Position numbers and translations under genes: made by a program
The notes under the pieces: generated by a model
The model's database searches: none
The model's input: only the letters and a program-made list of their open reading frames with translations
What the model was told of the DNA's origin: nothing
NCBI GenBank assembly: GCA_937893415.1
Contig: CALBWZ010000313.1
Span: 1 to 16,962, forward strand
Length of the DNA stretch: 16,962 nucleotides
Reading direction: 5' to 3'
Source: an uncultured Comamonadaceae bacterium
Lineage (GTDB): Bacteria; Pseudomonadota; Gammaproteobacteria; Burkholderiales; Burkholderiaceae_C
Shown: piece after piece, positions 15,497 to 16,962 of the stretch
How the letters are laid out: the number at the start of each line of letters is the position of its first letter
Numbering within the stretch: the first letter of the stretch is position 1

Positions 15497-16306
15497 GGCC
15501 TTGTCTTGTGAAGTCTTGTTTTGTCCGGCCTGTGCGTGTGCGTGTGCGGTTTTTTTCAGCGGGCAGCGCAGGCATTTAACCTGCAGCCATTCGCCCAATA
15601 CATACCAAGCCCACGCACTGACCCAACACAGCCAGGCCGTCCAAAGGGTGTGACTGGGGTAATGCGCGCCACGCAGGGTTTGCGCAACCCCCAATGCCAA
15701 ACCAATCACCATCAAGGCAAACAAGGCCATTCGCGCACGCGATCTGATACGTGCCTCAGCAGCCATTAAAAAACCTGGCAACAGCGCCACATAGCCAAAC
15801 GCACTAGAAACATGGCCTCCAGGGAAACAGCCCCCAGAGCCATTGTCTGCCACGCCAAAGCGCCAGTGCGATACATAAGCGGCTGTGCCGCCAAACTGGC
15901 TCAACTCCCAAGGGCAACTCACGCCGCTCATGGCTTTGAGCGTGCTGATGAGCATCAGCGACAAGGCCACGCCCAACAGCAACCACACACGCTGAACGCG
16001 CCGCCCCAGTTGCGGGTGGGCATTGCTTGGCCACACCAACGCCAGCAGCCATAGACAGACAAACACCACAACGGCAGCATTGCGCGCGCCAGTGTGCAAC
16101 ACAGTGCTGAGCCAGTAGTTGTTGGTCAGCTCAAAGCCTGCGGGCGAAGCAATGTGCTGCATGACCCACACGTCCAGCCCACTGGCGTCCCACAACAAGA
16201 GGCACAGCAAAGACACCAGCGTGGCCCGACACACCCAGCAGCCAGGAGCGCGGTGTGTGTGGTGTGTTGTGAGGAGGGACTCAGCGGCGCAGAGGAGACG
16301 GTGCAT
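15479..16306 (-). CDS. PAP2-family membrane phosphatase (type found beside eptA/mcr genes)
   Basis: The 275-residue membrane protein belongs to the PAP2 superfamily of lipid or isoprenyl phosphatases. About six hydrophobic segments are visible. The first motif is STLKAMSGVSCPWELSQFGG (Lys124, then Cys-Pro-Trp where classical enzymes have Arg-Pro). The second is GGCFPGGHVSSAF (His165, PGGH for PSGH). The third is RGAHYPSHTLW (His215, with His219 where classical enzymes have Asp). From memory this variant set, CPW-PGGH-SH, marks the subfamily encoded beside phosphoethanolamine transferases, including the pap2 next to mcr-1. It diverges from eptA here, supporting a role with lipid A or undecaprenyl phosphate. 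The last 25 residues are Lys/Gln/Ala-rich and cytoplasmic. Start ATG at 16306 has no good ribosome binding site; a later GTG near residue 25 is possible. Confidence 0.88.
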   Translation of the reverse strand: MHRLLCAAESLLTTHHTHRAPGCWVCRATLVSLLCLLLWDASGLDVWVMQHIASPAGFELTNNYWLSTVLHTGARNAAVVVFVCLWLLALVWPSNAHPQLGRRVQRVWLLLGVALSLMLISTLKAMSGVSCPWELSQFGGTAAYVSHWRFGVADNGSGGCFPGGHVSSAFGYVALLPGFLMAAEARIRSRARMALFALMVIGLALGVAQTLRGAHYPSHTLWTAWLCWVSAWAWYVLGEWLQVKCLRCPLKKTAHAHAQAGQNKTSQDKASPTQP

Positions 16307-16396
16307 GGCTACAAGTGTTTTGAGTGGTGGCGCATTATGCGGCCCAGTTTGCCCTTATCCTAAGGCTGACAAGCCATTCCACTAACAAACCCCCAG

Positions 16397-16962
16397 ATGT
16401 TCCAATTCAAATCCTCTCATGACCAGCCCACAAGCTGGTCAAAATTCACCGTGGCCGGCTTGGCAGCATTGTGGATGGCCACGGTGTCCAACGTCAGTCT
16501 GTGGCAACAACTATGGGCCTCACCCGAAGTTGGTGGTTGGCGAGGCGTGGGGTTTATGGTCCTATTTGGGGTGGCCATTGCCGCCGTGCTGTTCGCCGCA
16601 CTGTCCTTGTTGGCCTGGCCGTGGTTGTTCAAATTCATAACGGCAGTGTTGTTGGTCACGGCGGCTTGCAGCAGCTACTTCATGCTGAGCTATGGCATCG
16701 TAATGGATGCCCATATGCTGGTTAATGTGATGGAAACCGATGTGCGTGAGACTCAAGACCTGCTGTCATGGCGTCTGGTGCTCGTCGTGTTGGGCCTTGG
16801 CGTGTTGCCTGCCTTGTGGGTAGTAACCCGGCAGACCCGCCACAAGCCATGGCTGCAAAGCGTGTGGCGCAACTTGTTGGTTGGCAGCGCTGGCCTGGCG
16901 GTGGCACTGTTGGCAGCACTGTTGGTGTTCCAAGACCTGTCGTCGACCATGCGCAACCACAA
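16397..16962 (+). CDS. eptA: Phosphoethanolamine-lipid A transferase, N-terminal part (3' end outside window)
   Basis: The open frame from the ATG at 16397 runs off the right edge after 188 codons. It starts MFQFKSSHDQPTSWSKFTVA and has the N-terminal membrane domain of EptA-type enzymes, with about four to five helices: LAALWMATVSN, GFMVLFGVAIAAVLFAALSL, FITAVLLVTAACSSYFML, and later LVLVVLGLGVLPALWVV. NVMETDVRETQDLLSWRL and VFQDLSSTMRNH are characteristic of the family. These enzymes transfer phosphoethanolamine to lipid A phosphates in the periplasm, lowering surface negative charge and susceptibility to cationic peptides. The catalytic sulfatase-like domain lies beyond the window, so activity and the exact subgroup (EptA or another) cannot be judged. 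The 90-base gap to the divergent PAP2 gene shows no clear promoter, and no Shine-Dalgarno is visible. Confidence 0.88.
   Translation, partial: MFQFKSSHDQPTSWSKFTVAGLAALWMATVSNVSLWQQLWASPEVGGWRGVGFMVLFGVAIAAVLFAALSLLAWPWLFKFITAVLLVTAACSSYFMLSYGIVMDAHMLVNVMETDVRETQDLLSWRLVLVVLGLGVLPALWVVTRQTRHKPWLQSVWRNLLVGSAGLAVALLAALLVFQDLSSTMRNH

Noticed and set aside
1..16962. Mobile element, CRISPR array, tRNA or phage defence system
   Set aside because: I found no terminal inverted repeats with a transposase, no spaced direct repeats, no tRNA-like cloverleaf, and no defence-associated protein motifs; gene content is housekeeping and envelope functions.

Overview
This looks like chromosomal DNA of a betaproteobacterium, most likely Burkholderiales and Comamonadaceae-like. 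That placement is an inference from gene content (fused indolepyruvate oxidoreductase beside an Lrp regulator, YhdP, MltA, DprA, def-fmt) and from heavy TTG/GTG codon use at moderately high GC; no rRNA or other phylogenetic marker is present. I see no tRNA, rRNA, insertion sequence, prophage or CRISPR array. Most of the window is housekeeping and envelope biology, densely packed on both strands.

Layout. 1-3000: the 3' end of yhdP (AsmA-like envelope lipid-transport protein) with a terminator, a 50-codon membrane protein gene on the minus strand, and mltA (lytic transglycosylase), whose likely start overlaps the small gene's start in a shared CATG. 3090-7336: an Lrp/AsnC regulator divergent from a 1188-residue fused indolepyruvate:ferredoxin oxidoreductase; a perfect palindrome lies just upstream of the regulator start. 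Two tandem hairpins close the oxidoreductase gene. 7494-10890: yajC-secD-secF, the accessory Sec translocon, with a terminator-like hairpin between yajC and secD. 10912-11244: a small alpha/beta-barrel-like protein with a His-rich tail, convergent with secF. 11335-12649: a possible 42-codon ORF and dprA, both on the minus strand. 12863-15496: def-fmt-azlC-azlD, with junctions overlapping by 1, 4 and 4 bases. 15479-16962: a PAP2-family membrane phosphatase on the minus strand, divergent from the 5' end of an eptA-type lipid A phosphoethanolamine transferase.

How the genes fit together. Several act on the cell envelope: YhdP on phospholipid transport, MltA on peptidoglycan, SecDF-YajC on export, and PAP2 plus EptA probably on lipid A or undecaprenyl phosphate. 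The Lrp/oxidoreductase pair suggests amino-acid-responsive control of aromatic 2-keto acid breakdown. AzlCD is a branched-chain amino-acid exporter family joined to the N-formylmethionine genes.

I found no clearly novel multi-gene system. The best leads are the small membrane gene with the CATG start overlap, the palindromic Lrp-type site, the hairpin inside yajC-secD, and the divergent PAP2/eptA pair.
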